From NCBI GenBank assembly GCA_947095585.1, contig OX352763.1, positions 61,041,016 through 61,105,015 on the forward strand: DNA of 64,000 nt. The letters run 5' to 3'. The notes below the pieces were generated by a model that did no database searches, was not told the origin of the DNA, and saw only the letters and a list, made by a program, of their open reading frames with translations. Both the position numbers and the translations under genes were made by a program. This document shows, piece by piece, positions 31,431 through 44,129 of this stretch; the first letter of the stretch is position 1; each line of letters starts with the position of its first letter. The stretch is from Nephrocerus scutellatus (taxonomy: Eukaryota; Arthropoda; Insecta; Diptera; Pipunculidae).

Positions 31431-31836
31431 TTGAAAGGTAGATGTGTTTAATTTCTGAATTTGGACACTCCCCGGTTGGTGTTCAGTCTATTGTCAGTGG
31501 TGACGCCTTCACCAATAAATTGTTACACCAATCTACTTTCAGCTACCTGGTGGGTGTCTCGGTTATCGGGTTGTCGGCTCGGGTATATATATATATATTT
31601 TATATGCTTAAATAGTTTCCAGTAGACGGTAATACGATTTTTTTTTCTAATCGTATGGTATTTTAGGCTTGTCTAGCTGCTGGTTGGACGGTGATACAAC
31701 TATTCTAGTTGTCTGGTATTATATGCTTATCTAATACATATGCTTATCTAATTTCTGGTCGGACGGTGATACGACTATTCTAGTCGTCCCTGCTCGGGCG
31801 CCAAATTTGTAACAGTCCCTGCTCGGGCGCCAAATT
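31431..31836 (-). promoter_or_regulatory. Unit 5 leader, two primer-binding sites
   Basis: Leader stem-loops as in unit 1. Primer sites at 31786-31803 and 31815-31832. Confidence 0.8.
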
Positions 31837-32976
31837 TGTAACAGTCTTTTGCTCGGGTGACGCTCGCCGGTCACCCAGGGTTCTTTCTCCTTCTCGCTCG
31901 TCATTACAAATTAAAAGATGGTTGGTTTTCGATATAAAATTACAATTTTTATTTCTTGATCTCTTAGTCTATACGTACTTACATATAAATATACTTAAAT
32001 AAACTTACGATACGTTGGTTTGTACGTACTCGGTACGGGGAAAACCAGGGGAACTTGATTGCAGCCGAGAGTATTCGACTGCGGAAAAGGGGGTTGATGG
32101 GCGGCTTCTGCTCTTTAAGTGGTTGCTACTAGAGCACACGAGCAGCGTTCTACGGAACAGCGCGGTATAGTGAATTACTATACGAGTAAGCAAGCGAGGT
32201 CCGGGGGATAGCTACCACACTGGGAGCAAGCGGACTGCTTAGTGTCTTGTAAATTACAATATAGCAATACTACCTGGTTTTACAACCTCGATCGTTCGCT
32301 ATACTGCAATAGACACAGTAAGTATGGGTGTACAACACAACAAAATTAGCCCGGTTTTACAACCTTGACAATTTTGTTATATTGACCTAGACAAAGAAAG
32401 TACGAGTATATAATGCAGCACAGTTGTCTGGTTTTGCAACCTCGGCAACGTGTTACATTAATATGACTCGGCTAGCCTTGTCACCAAAAAAAGGGGCTGT
32501 TCGTGGAGAACAGTAGTCAGCGAAAAGCTGTCGGTAAAGGGGGAATTTGCTGTGAACCACGACGCTTTCTTCCCTTTGAGTAGGTATAGCTGCCTTGCCG
32601 CAGTATAGTCTACTCTCGAATAGATTTTACTACCGTGCCGTAGTATGTTCTATTCTAATTTTTGTTGATTGATTGGAGCATATAAGTGTGTCTTAATAGT
32701 TGAATTCCTTGGGAATTTTGTTTTCACCCTTTTTGGAAAAATTATTTGATTATAAATAATATCATTGATAAATTTCTATCATTCATTGGGCGAAAAACCC
32801 TTTTCCCGCAAAAAATAACTGCATACCGACCGAGTACACTCGTATTGCGCTAAATTGATATAATGCAAAATAGGTTAATTTTGCATTATATATCGAGTGA
32901 CTGGGTTTTTTTTTGTATAGCAATTACTTTAGACATATGGTTTGTAGCGAAGTGGTATTTAACCAACTTCGTTACA
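31837..32976 (-). repeat. Array LTR 6 (1140 bp, recombinant)
   Basis: Left part has TATAGCAATAC as in LTRs 5 and 9; right part has CCACGACGC as in LTRs 4 and 8. The switch lies between about 32270 and 32555, so this LTR is probably a product of exchange. Confidence 0.9.
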
Positions 32977-33820
32977 TTCCCCCCCTACTTCGGGGTGCGA
33001 AAAAGTATAAGACACACTTATTGGCTAGCAATGGGGTTTTTTTTTTTTTTTTTATATACTGGTTGGATAAGTATAACTTATAACTATTATCGGTTTGTTT
33101 ATATATCTATATATGTATATGTATATATCTGGTATTTTAAAGTAAAAAATGTTTATACATAAAAAAAATTTCTCATATGGTGTGGTCACTTATTTTTTTC
33201 TGGTATATTTGGGGTGGTCTGCGACCTTTATTGTCTCGTGCCGACACCTATATGAGTTACAAAAAGATGTGTGTGTGTTTCAAAAAAACTGTGGGTGGGT
33301 TTATTTTTTTCTTTCTTTCTTTTTTTTTTCCCCATTTAATAGTAATATGCTTAAGTTTATGTCTAGTGATAATAGTTCCATTTATACAGGGTTTCTCTTT
33401 TTTTTTTGTGTGTGTGTTTTGTTGTGTTTTTTTTTTCTTTGTGTTTTTCTTTTCTGTGGTTTTGTATTTTTTTTTTTTTTTGTCTTTTTTTTTTGAGCAA
33501 AAGTAACAATCGGTAATAAGTAGTTTAATAGTTTAATAAGTATGATAATAGTAATAAGTGTGATAATAGTAGTAAGTATTGTAATTTATAATAGTAATAA
33601 GTAGGTTTAATTAATAGTAATAAGTATAATAGTAGTAAGTAGACAAATATATAGTAGTAATAAGTATGATAATAGTATAAGTAGAATTAATAAGTAGAGT
33701 AATAAGTAATAAGTATGATAATAACAAAAAGATTTTATAATAAAAATATATGAACAGAAGGAATGCTGTCTTCTAATTGCTGTCTTTTAATTGTTGTTAA
33801 TGTTGCTGGGCTGGTGGGCG
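32977..33820 (-). other. Unit 6 low-complexity 3' region with polypurine tract
   Basis: Matches unit 4 at an offset of 7130 bp, including AGACAAATATATAG. Confidence 0.7.
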
Positions 33821-35026
33821 TCATCTTGGATGATACGATGGTGTGACATTGCTGGTGTGCGACGGGTATAAATGTGTTACATCGCTGGCCACTGGTTGAT
33901 ACGATGGTGTGACATTGCTGGTGTGCGACGGGTATATTGTATTATTTGCCATTAGATCTAGTGGCAGAATTGGTCGAGCGGACTGGATGGGCAGATGCTG
34001 TGATGTGGCTACGGGTTGCGGTGCTGGTTGACTGTATTGTACTTGTGGACGAAATGGCAGTGCGGTAGAACGAAATGGTGGAACGGTGGGACGGAGTGGC
34101 AATGGCCGATTTTGCGGTTGAGTGAGTCGTGAGACAGGTTGTTCTGCCATTAAACATTCGAAATCTTCGATCAGGATGGTTAACTCGGACAACGTGCTGA
34201 ACTCCCTTCGCTTGATGTAATGCCGGTAGTCGGGTCGCAGATTGTCATAAATTCTATCGAGTTTCTCTTCAGCGGTCATGGTGGTATGCCATCGCATCAG
34301 GGCTTGAATCGATGTGAGAAATTCTTTGCCCTTTTCTCGGTGGTTTTGTGTACGACTCCGAATGCGATCCAGTAGTTGGGTGTAGAAACGTGGTGGTAAA
34401 AAAAAGCGGCGCAGTTCTTCGCTAAATGCTTTCCAATTAACTAATAGCTCTTTGCTATTCCGGTACCACACCAACGCGTTCCCTTTCAGCAACTCGGGAA
34501 GAGTCCGGACGATGCGATCGAGAGGTACTTGATAACACTCGGCCAATTCTTCAACACGTTCCAAGAACTCCAGTGGATTATTTGTACCGCCGTCGTACCT
34601 CACATTCCATTTTCGTAATTTGTCCATTATGTCTGCGTCGGATAATCGGTATGCGAAAGTTGGTGAAGAGCGCGCATCTACTGCTTGTGCGGTACTTGCA
34701 TCTACTTCTGCGTACATCCTGGGCGAGGTTTCGTAAATCTGACCAGTCGGCTGTGCTACGCGCAATTCCTCTTTCATTTCGGTTTTCTTCTGTGAAGTAC
34801 CTGTATCTACTTCTGGGTAGATGATGGCCGGTATTTCGCTTCCTTTTTTGGTCGGGGTTAATTTTTCGGTTGGTTTCGTTGTTTTGATCTCAGCGCTTAA
34901 CCTTTTCCGTAGTTCATCAACAGTGCCTGTGGAGTCGATGCCACGACGCTCCAACTCGTTGACTAGTTCTTCTTTGCGGAGAGAGTACACCGCAGAGGCA
35001 TTAATCTCAGGCTCTAGTGTAGCCAT
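33821..35026 (-). CDS. SAP-domain Gag protein, unit 6
   Basis: Intact 401-codon ORF, translation identical to units 4 and 8. It lies exactly 7130 bp from unit 4, the length of two units, and so do the right half of LTR 6 and the left half of LTR 7 relative to LTRs 4 and 5. This is what one crossover between LTRs two units apart would leave. Confidence 0.85.
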   Translation of the reverse strand: MATLEPEINASAVYSLRKEELVNELERRGIDSTGTVDELRKRLSAEIKTTKPTEKLTPTKKGSEIPAIIYPEVDTGTSQKKTEMKEELRVAQPTGQIYETSPRMYAEVDASTAQAVDARSSPTFAYRLSDADIMDKLRKWNVRYDGGTNNPLEFLERVEELAECYQVPLDRIVRTLPELLKGNALVWYRNSKELLVNWKAFSEELRRFFLPPRFYTQLLDRIRSRTQNHREKGKEFLTSIQALMRWHTTMTAEEKLDRIYDNLRPDYRHYIKRREFSTLSELTILIEDFECLMAEQPVSRLTQPQNRPLPLRPTVPPFRSTALPFRPQVQYSQPAPQPVATSQHLPIQSARPILPLDLMANNTIYPSHTSNVTPSYQPVASDVTHLYPSHTSNVTPSYHPR

Positions 35027-35431
35027 TTGAAAGGTAGATGTGTTTAATTTCTGAATTTGGACACTCCCCGGTTGGTGTTCAGTCTATTGTCAGTGGTGAC
35101 GCCTTCACCAATAAATTGTTACACCAATCTACTTTCAGCTACCTGGTGGGTGTCTCGGTTATCGGGTTGTCGGCTCGGGTATATATATATATATTTTATA
35201 TGCTTAAATAGTTTCCAGTAGACGGTAATACGATTTTTTTTCTAATCGTATGGTATTTTAGGCTTGTCTAGCTGCTGGTTGGACGGTGATACAACTATTC
35301 TAGTTGTCTGGTATTATATACTTATCTAATACATATGCTTATCTAATTTCTGGTCGGACGGTGATACGACTATTCTAGTCGTCCCTGCTCGGGCGCCAAA
35401 TTTGTAACAGTCCCTGCTCGGGCGCCAAATT
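35027..35431 (-). promoter_or_regulatory. Unit 6 leader, two primer-binding sites
   Basis: As unit 4. Primer sites at 35381-35398 and 35410-35427. Confidence 0.8.
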
Positions 35432-36184
35432 TGTAACGGTCTTTTGCTCGGGTGACGCTCGCCGGTCACCCAGGGTTCTTTCTCCTTCTCGCTCGTCATT
35501 ACAAATTAAAAGATGGTTGGTTTTCGATATAAAATTACAATTTTTATTTCTTGATCTCTTAGTCTATACGTACTTACATATAAATATACTTAAATAAACT
35601 TACGATACGTTGGTTTGTACGTACTCGGTACGGGGAAAACCAGGGGAACTTGATTGCAGCCGAGAGTATTCGACTGCGGAAAAGGGGGTTGATGGGCGGC
35701 TTCTGCTCTTTAAGTGGTTGCTACTAGAGCACACGAGCAGCGTTCTACGGAACAGCGCGGTATAGTGAATTACTATACGAGTAAGCAAGCGAGGTCCGGG
35801 GGATAGCTACCACACTGGGAGCAAGCGGACTGCTTAGTGTCTTGTAAATTACAATATAGCGATACTACCTGGTTTTACAACCTCGATCGTTCGCTATACT
35901 GCAATAGACACAGTAAGTATGGGTGTACAACACAACAAAATTAGCCCGGTTTTACAACCTTGACAATTTTGTTATATTGACCTAGACAAAGAAAGTACGA
36001 GTATATAATGCAGCACAGTTGTCTGGTTTTGCAACCTCGGCAACGTGTTACATTAATATGACTCGGCTAGCCTTGTCACCAAAAAAAGGGGCTGTTCGTG
36101 GAGAACAGTAGTCAGTTTTTTTGTATAGCAATTACTTTAGACATATGGTTTGTAGCGAAGTGGTATTTAACCAACTTCGTTACA
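35432..36184 (-). repeat. Array LTR 7 (753 bp, recombinant, deleted)
   Basis: Starts TGTAACGGTC and has CAGGGTTC as in LTR 5, but has the first hairpin and the 386-bp deletion of LTR 3. The switch lies before the deletion joint at about 36115. Confidence 0.9.
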
Positions 36185-36889
36185 TTCCCCCCCTACTTCG
36201 GGGTGCGAAAAAGTATAAGACACACTTATTGGCTAGCAATGGGGGGTTTTTTTTTTTTTTTTTTATATACTGGTTGGATAAGTATAACTTATAACTATTA
36301 TCGGTTTGTTTATATATCTATATATGTATGTAACATAGACACAGTCATCAGTAGTGGTCAGCAGTAGTTAGTCGTTAGCAGTAGGCAGTAGTCATCAAGT
36401 AGTCGTTACAAGTAGTCAACAGTCAGTCATCGGCAGTAGTCAGACATCGGCAGACAGCAGTATTGAGTAGTGAGCAGTAATCAGTCGTGAGCAGTGTTCA
36501 ATCGTCGCCAGTCGTGTGGATCATCATCTCAACATCATCATTATCATCTTTGTGGTTACTCTTGTGCTAGCTTTTCACTTTGTCAATTTATTTTTTAATT
36601 AACCATCTTTGGTTAAACCTATGATTAATAATCTACTTGATTATAGTAATAAAATATAAGGGTAGTTAAACCCTATCATTTTTACATTTGGGGGCTCAAC
36701 CGCTTCAACTCATACGCATTCAATTGTCCTCTCGGAGATTGGCAGAAAGGCCGTCGCGATTCGTTAAAGCAATTACAAAATGCAAACATTTTTGTGAAAT
36801 TCACGCTGAAATTGGTGGCTAAAAAACGAAATCGTTAGTAACGGGCATTCAACAAGCCGTTATACAAAGATAAAATACGCAGTTAGTTC

Positions 36890-37614
36890 ATGAGTGAAAA
36901 AATTAAGTCGCTTAGAACCACCGCAAAAAGTAAGCAGCTTTCACCATCAGTGCAAGCGAGACGTATATGCAATACGCGGTCGGCAAAACAGAAAAATACA
37001 AAGATGTATGATTCAAAGGAGGATCTGGAAAACGGGCAGCAGCAGCAGCAGTCGACATCAAAAAACAACAACGAGCAAGGAAGAGATGAACAAAAGGAAG
37101 AGAAAGATAATAAAATTGCCGAAAACAATGCAATGTTACAACAGTTAGTTCAATTGCTGACGCTAAAAATTCAGGCTGATGAAGTAAGCAAAAATGATTC
37201 GAATTGGTTGTGGAGAATTTTGCTAAAATAATTCCTGATTTCGACGGAGAAGATACGCAAGTGCGGCAGTGGTTTGCGAATTTCGAACTTAATGCTGATG
37301 CATATGGACTAAACGAAAAGCAAAAATACGTACAAGCCCGTGCCAAGATGACGCGAACAGCCCAGTTGTTCTTGGAAGCAACAAAAGAATACGAATATAA
37401 AGAACTGCGTCATTTAGTAATAGAAGAGTTCGAACGTGAGTACGTTTGCAGTGCCGAGTTACATAAAGAGCTGAATGCACGCAGGAAACAAAAAGACGAA
37501 AGTTTTCACCAGTACATTCTTCATATGAAACGAATCGCAGCACGCGGCATTATTGACACAGAGTCAGTAATTAGATACATCGTGAGTGGTTTGAATCTTC
37601 AAACTGAAAACTAC
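36890..37614 (+). pseudogene. gag of the second nested gypsy-type element, frameshifted
   Basis: Same two frames as in the first copy (36890-37231 and from 37204) with the same translations, the same frame change and the same fusion point to integrase. The shared defects show that they predate the duplication of this part of the array. Confidence 0.75.
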
Positions 37615-37815
37615 ACACATTGCATTTTGACCACCTTGGCCCTATGGATGCCACCGCAAAACAGTATAAGTACATCTTCGCCATGGTGGACGGATTTACA
37701 AAGTTTGTATGGTTATACCCGACAAAGATGGTAAGCTGCGAAGAGGTGCTCAGAAAGCTGGCAGAATGGGCTGCAATTTTTGGCAACGCAGTTCGAATTG
37801 TAAGCGATCGATCGA
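37615..37815 (+). pseudogene. Integrase fragment of the second nested element
   Basis: Repeats the fragment at 21786-21986, with the first two catalytic aspartates and truncation just after VSDR. Confidence 0.8.
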
Positions 37816-38072
37816 TCGGCAGTAGTCAGACATCGGCAGACAGCAGTATTGAGTAGTGAGCAGTAATCAGTCGTGAGCAGTGTTCAATCGTCGCCAGTCG
37901 TGTGGATCATCATCTCAACATCATCATTATCATCTTTGTGGTTACTCTTGTGCTAGCTTTTCACTTTGTCAATTTATTTTTTAATTAACCATCTTTGGTT
38001 AAACCTATGATTAATAATCTACTTGATTATAGTAATAAAATATAAGGGTAGTTAAACCCTATCATTTTTACA

Positions 38073-38893
38073 TGTATATGTATATATCTGGTAATGGCAA
38101 TGGGGTTTTTTTTTTTTTTTTTATATACTGGTTGGATAAGTATAACTTATAACTATTATCGGTTTGTTTATATATCTATATATGTATAAGTATATATCTG
38201 GTATTTTAAAGTAAAAAATGTTTATACATAAAAAAATTTTCTCATATGGTGTGGTCACTTATTTTTTTCTGGTATATTTGGGGTGGTCTGCGACCTTTAT
38301 TGTCTCGTGCCGACACCTATATGAGTTACAAAAAGATGTGTGTGTGTTTCAAAAAAACTGTGGGTGGGTTTATTTTTTTCTTTCTTTCTTTTTTTTTCCC
38401 ATTTAATAGTAATATGCTTAAGTTTATGTCTACTGATAATAGTTCCATTTATACAGGGTTTCTCTTTTTTTTTTGTGTGTGTGTTTTGTTGTGTTTTTTT
38501 TTTCTTTGTGTTTTTCTTTTCTGTGGTTTTGTATTTTTTTTTTTTTTTTTTTGTCTTTTTTTTTTTTGAGCAAAAGTAACAATCGGTAATAAGTAGTTTA
38601 ATAGTTTAATAAGTATGATAATAGTAATAAGTGTGATAATAGTAGTAAGTATTGTAATTTATAATAGTAATAAGTAGGTTTAATTAATAGTAATAAGTAT
38701 AATAGTAGTAAGTAGAAAAATATATAGTAGTAATAAGTATGATAATAGTATAAGTAGAATTAATAAGTAGAGTAATAAGTAATAAGTATGATAATAACAA
38801 AAAGATTTTATAATAAAAATATATGAACAGAAGGAATGCTGTCTTCTAATTGCTGTCTTTTAAATGTTGTTAATGTTGCTGGGCTGGTGGGCG
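38073..38893 (-). other. Unit 7 low-complexity 3' region
   Basis: Same as unit 3, including the duplicated T-run segment after the nested element; one T fewer in a run shifts the offset from 15829 to 15828. The part with the polypurine tract is 36185-36328. Confidence 0.7.
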
Positions 38894-40099
38894 TCATCTT
38901 GGATGATACGATGGTGTGACATTGCTGGTGTGCGACGGGTATAAATGTGTTACATCGCTGGCCACTGGTTCATACGATGGTGTGACATTGCTGGTGTGCG
39001 ACGGGTATATTGTATTATTTGCCATTAGATCTAGTGGCAGAATTGGTCGAGCGGACTGGATGGACAGATGCTGTGATGTGGCTACGGGTTGCGGTGCTGG
39101 TTGACTGTATTGTACTTGTGGACGAAATGGCAGTGCGGTAGAACGAAATGGTGGAACGGTGGGACGGAGTGGCAATGGCCGATTTTGCGGTTGAGTGAGT
39201 CGTGAGACAGGTTGTTCTGCCATTAAACATTCGAAATCTTCGATCAGGATGGTTAACTCGGACAACGTGCTGAACTCCCTTCGCTTGATGTAATGCCGGT
39301 AGTCGGGTCACAGATTGTCATAAATTCTATCGAGTTTCTCTTCAGCGGTCATGGTGGTATGCCATCGCATCAGGGCTTGAATCGATGTGAGAAATTCTTT
39401 GCCCTTTTCTCGGTGGTTTTGTGTACGACTCCGAATGCGATCCAGTAGTTGGGTGTAGAAACGTGGTGGTAAAAAAAAGCGGCGCAGTTCTTCGCTAAAT
39501 GCTTTCCAATTAACTAATAGCTCTTTGCTATTCCGGTACCACACCAACGCGTTCCCTTTCAGCAACTCGGGAAGAGTCCGGACGATGCGATCGAGAGGTA
39601 CTTGATAACACTCGGCCAATTCTTCAACACGTTCCAAGAACTCCAGTGGATTATTTGTACCGCCGTCGTACCTCACATTCCATTTTCGTAATTTGTCCAT
39701 TATGTCTGCGTCGGATAATCGGTATGCGAAAGTTGGTGAAGAGCGCGCATCTACTGCTTGTGCGGTACTTGCATCTACTTCTGCGTACATCCTGGGCGAG
39801 GTTTCGTAAATCTGACCAGTCGGCTGTGCTACGCGCAATTCCTCTTTCATTTCGGTTTTCTTCTGTGAAGTACCTGTATCTACTTCTGGGTAGATGATGG
39901 CCGGTATTTCGCTTCCTTTTTTGGTCGGGGTTAATTTTTCGGTTGGTTTCGTTGTTTTGATCTCAGCGCTTAACCTTTTCCGTAGTTCATCAACAGTGCC
40001 TGTGGAGTCGATGCCACGACGCTCCAACTCGTTGACTAGTTCTTCTTTGCGGAGAGAGTACACCGCAGAGGCATTAATCTCAGGCTCTAGTGTAGCCAT
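38894..40099 (-). pseudogene. SAP-domain Gag, unit 7, with premature stop
   Basis: Identical in translation to unit 3, with TGA at codon 264 and the same tail changes. The frame is cut after 263 residues and reopens to the normal end. It is the downstream partner of unit 3 in the 15.83-kb repeat. Confidence 0.85.
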
Positions 40100-40534
40100 T
40101 TGAAAGGTAGATGTGTTTAATTTCTGAATTTGGACACTCCCCGGTTGGTGTTCAGTCTATTGTCAGTGGTGACGCCTTCACCAATAAATTGTTACACCAA
40201 TCTACTTTCAGCTACCTGGTGGGTGTCTCGGTTATCGGGTTGTCGGCTCGGGTATATATATATATATATTATATGCTTAAATAGTTTCCAGTAGACGGTA
40301 ATACGATTTTTTTTTCTAATCGTATGGTATTTTAGGCTTGTCTAGCTGCTGGTTGGACGGTGATACAACTATTCTAGTTGTCTGGTATTATATGCTTATC
40401 TAATACATATGCTTATCTAATTTCTGGTCGGACGGTGATACGACTATTCTAGTCGTCCCTGCTCGGGCGCCAAATTTGTAACAGTCCCTGCTCGGGCGCC
40501 AAATTTGTAACAGTCCCTGCTCGGGCGCCAAATT
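40100..40534 (-). promoter_or_regulatory. Unit 7 leader, three primer-binding sites
   Basis: As unit 3. Primer sites at 40455-40472, 40484-40501 and 40513-40530. Confidence 0.8.
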
Positions 40535-41674
40535 TGTAACAGTCTTTTGCTCGGGTGACGCTCGCCGGTCACCCAGAATTCTTTCTCCTTCTCGCTCGTC
40601 ATTACAAATTAAAAGATGGTTGGTTTTCGATATAAAATTACAATTTTTATTTCTTGATCTCTTAGTCTATACGTACCTACATATAAATATACTTAAATAA
40701 ACTTACGATACGTTGGTTTGTACGTACTCGGTACGGGGAAAACCAGGGGAACTTGATTGCAGCCGAGAGTATTCGACTGCGGAAAAGGGGGTTGATGGGC
40801 GGCTTCTGCTCTTTTAGTGGTTGCTACTAGAGCACACGAGCAGCGTTCTACGGAACAGCGCGGTATAGTGAATTACTATACGAGTAAGCAAGCGAGGTCC
40901 GGGGGATAGCTACCACACTGGGAGCAAGCGGACTGCTTAGTGTCTTGTAAATTACAATATAGCGATACTACCTGGTTTTACAACCTCGATCGTTCGCTAT
41001 ACTGCAATAGACACAGTAAGTATGGGTGTACAACACAACAAAATTAGCCCGGTTTTACAACCTTGACAATTTTGTTATATTGACCTAGACAAAGAAAGTA
41101 CGAGTATATAATGCAGCACAGTTGTCTGGTTTTGCAACCTCGGCAACGTGTTACATTAATATGACTCGGCTAGCCTTGTCACCAAAAAAAGGGGCTGTTC
41201 GTGGAGAACAGTAGTCAGCGAAAAGCTGTCGGTAAAGGGGGAATTTGCTGTGAACCACGACGCTTTCTTCCCTTTGAGTAGGTATAGCTGCCTTGCCGCA
41301 GTATAGTCTACTCTCGAATAGATTTTACTACCGTGCCGTAGTATGTTCTATTCTAATTTTTGTTGATTGATTGGAGCATATAAGTGTGTCTTAATAGTTG
41401 AATTCCTTGGGAATTTTGTTTTCACCCTTTTTGGAAAAATTATTTGATTATAAATAATATCATTGATAAATTTCTATCATTCATTGGGCGAAAAACCCTT
41501 TTCCCGCAAAAAATAACTGCATACCGACCGAGTACACTCGTATTGCGCTAAATTGATATAATGCAAAATAGGTTAATTTTGCATTATATATCGAGTGACT
41601 GGGTTTTTTTTTGTATAGCAATTACTTTAGACATATGGTTTGTAGCGAAGTGGTATTTAACCAACTTCGTTACA
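40535..41674 (-). repeat. Array LTR 8 (1140 bp)
   Basis: Shares all marks of LTR 4 (CAGAATTC, CTTTTAGTGG, CCACGACGC) at an offset of 15828 bp. Confidence 0.9.
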
Positions 41675-42518
41675 TTCCCCCCCTACTTCGGGGTGCGAAA
41701 AAGTATAAGACACACTTATTGGCTAGCAATGGGGTTTTTTTTTTTTTTTTTATATACTGGTTGGATAAGTATAACTTATAACTATTATCGGTTTGTTTAT
41801 ATATCTATATATGTATATGTATATATCTGGTATTTTAAAGTAAAAAATGTTTATACATAAAAAAAATTTCTCATATGGTGTGGTCACTTATTTTTTTCTG
41901 GTATATTTGGGGTGGTCTGCGACCTTTATTGTCTCGTGCCGACACCTATATGAGTTACAAAAAGATGTGTGTGTGTTTCAAAAAAACTGTGGGTGGGTTT
42001 ATTTTTTTCTTTCTTTCTTTTTTTTTTCCCCATTTAATAGTAATATGCTTAAGTTTATGTCTAGTGATAATAGTTCCATTTATACAGGGTTTCTCTTTTT
42101 TTTTTGTGTGTGTGTTTTGTTGTGTTTTTTTTTTCTTTGTGTTTTTCTTTTCTGTGGTTTTGTATTTTTTTTTTTTTTTGTCTTTTTTTTTTGAGCAAAA
42201 GTAACAATCGGTAATAAGTAGTTTAATAGTTTAATAAGTATGATAATAGTAATAAGTGTGATAATAGTAGTAAGTATTGTAATTTATAATAGTAATAAGT
42301 AGGTTTAATTAATAGTAATAAGTATAATAGTAGTAAGTAGACAAATATATAGTAGTAATAAGTATGATAATAGTATAAGTAGAATTAATAAGTAGAGTAA
42401 TAAGTAATAAGTATGATAATAACAAAAAGATTTTATAATAAAAATATATGAACAGAAGGAATGCTGTCTTCTAATTGCTGTCTTTTAATTGTTGTTAATG
42501 TTGCTGGGCTGGTGGGCG
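41675..42518 (-). other. Unit 8 low-complexity 3' region with polypurine tract
   Basis: Matches unit 4, including AGACAAATATATAG. No pol motifs. Confidence 0.7.
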
Positions 42519-43724
42519 TCATCTTGGATGATACGATGGTGTGACATTGCTGGTGTGCGACGGGTATAAATGTGTTACATCGCTGGCCACTGGTTGATAC
42601 GATGGTGTGACATTGCTGGTGTGCGACGGGTATATTGTATTATTTGCCATTAGATCTAGTGGCAGAATTGGTCGAGCGGACTGGATGGGCAGATGCTGTG
42701 ATGTGGCTACGGGTTGCGGTGCTGGTTGACTGTATTGTACTTGTGGACGAAATGGCAGTGCGGTAGAACGAAATGGTGGAACGGTGGGACGGAGTGGCAA
42801 TGGCCGATTTTGCGGTTGAGTGAGTCGTGAGACAGGTTGTTCTGCCATTAAACATTCGAAATCTTCGATCAGGATGGTTAACTCGGACAACGTGCTGAAC
42901 TCCCTTCGCTTGATGTAATGCCGGTAGTCGGGTCGCAGATTGTCATAAATTCTATCGAGTTTCTCTTCAGCGGTCATGGTGGTATGCCATCGCATCAGGG
43001 CTTGAATCGATGTGAGAAATTCTTTGCCCTTTTCTCGGTGGTTTTGTGTACGACTCCGAATGCGATCCAGTAGTTGGGTGTAGAAACGTGGTGGTAAAAA
43101 AAAGCGGCGCAGTTCTTCGCTAAATGCTTTCCAATTAACTAATAGCTCTTTGCTATTCCGGTACCACACCAACGCGTTCCCTTTCAGCAACTCGGGAAGA
43201 GTCCGGACGATGCGATCGAGAGGTACTTGATAACACTCGGCCAATTCTTCAACACGTTCCAAGAACTCCAGTGGATTATTTGTACCGCCGTCGTACCTCA
43301 CATTCCATTTTCGTAATTTGTCCATTATGTCTGCGTCGGATAATCGGTATGCGAAAGTTGGTGAAGAGCGCGCATCTACTGCTTGTGCGGTACTTGCATC
43401 TACTTCTGCGTACATCCTGGGCGAGGTTTCGTAAATCTGACCAGTCGGCTGTGCTACGCGCAATTCCTCTTTCATTTCGGTTTTCTTCTGTGAAGTACCT
43501 GTATCTACTTCTGGGTAGATGATGGCCGGTATTTCGCTTCCTTTTTTGGTCGGGGTTAATTTTTCGGTTGGTTTCGTTGTTTTGATCTCAGCGCTTAACC
43601 TTTTCCGTAGTTCATCAACAGTGCCTGTGGAGTCGATGCCACGACGCTCCAACTCGTTGACTAGTTCTTCTTTGCGGAGAGAGTACACCGCAGAGGCATT
43701 AATCTCAGGCTCTAGTGTAGCCAT
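42519..43724 (-). CDS. SAP-domain Gag protein, unit 8
   Basis: Intact 401-codon ORF, translation identical to units 4 and 6, at an offset of 15828 bp from unit 4. It has SAP domain, capsid core and both tail repeats. It lies between LTR 8 and LTR 9. Confidence 0.85.
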   Translation of the reverse strand: MATLEPEINASAVYSLRKEELVNELERRGIDSTGTVDELRKRLSAEIKTTKPTEKLTPTKKGSEIPAIIYPEVDTGTSQKKTEMKEELRVAQPTGQIYETSPRMYAEVDASTAQAVDARSSPTFAYRLSDADIMDKLRKWNVRYDGGTNNPLEFLERVEELAECYQVPLDRIVRTLPELLKGNALVWYRNSKELLVNWKAFSEELRRFFLPPRFYTQLLDRIRSRTQNHREKGKEFLTSIQALMRWHTTMTAEEKLDRIYDNLRPDYRHYIKRREFSTLSELTILIEDFECLMAEQPVSRLTQPQNRPLPLRPTVPPFRSTALPFRPQVQYSQPAPQPVATSQHLPIQSARPILPLDLMANNTIYPSHTSNVTPSYQPVASDVTHLYPSHTSNVTPSYHPR

Positions 43725-44129
43725 TTGAAAGGTAGATGTGTTTAATTTCTGAATTTGGACACTCCCCGGTTGGTGTTCAGTCTATTGTCAGTGGTGACGC
43801 CTTCACCAATAAATTGTTACACCAATCTACTTTCAGCTACCTGGTGGGTGTCTCGGTTATCGGGTTGTCGGCTCGGGTATATATATATATATTTTATATG
43901 CTTAAATAGTTTCCAGTAGACGGTAATACGATTTTTTTTCTAATCGTATGGTATTTTAGGCTTGTCTAGCTGCTGGTTGGACGGTGATACAACTATTCTA
44001 GTTGTCTGGTATTATATACTTATCTAATACATATGCTTATCTAATTTCTGGTCGGACGGTGATACGACTATTCTAGTCGTCCCTGCTCGGGCGCCAAATT
44101 TGTAACAGTCCCTGCTCGGGCGCCAAATT
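43725..44129 (-). promoter_or_regulatory. Unit 8 leader, two primer-binding sites
   Basis: As unit 4. Primer sites at 44079-44096 and 44108-44125. Confidence 0.8.

Larger units (their letters stand above)
36329..38072 (+). mobile_element. Second copy of the nested gypsy-type element (unit 7)
   Basis: Same length (1744 bp), same ends, same deletions and same flanking TGTA as the copy at 20500-22243, at an offset of 15829 bp. It was therefore copied along with the array and did not insert independently. 5' LTR 36329-36686; shortened 3' LTR 37816-38072. Confidence 0.85.
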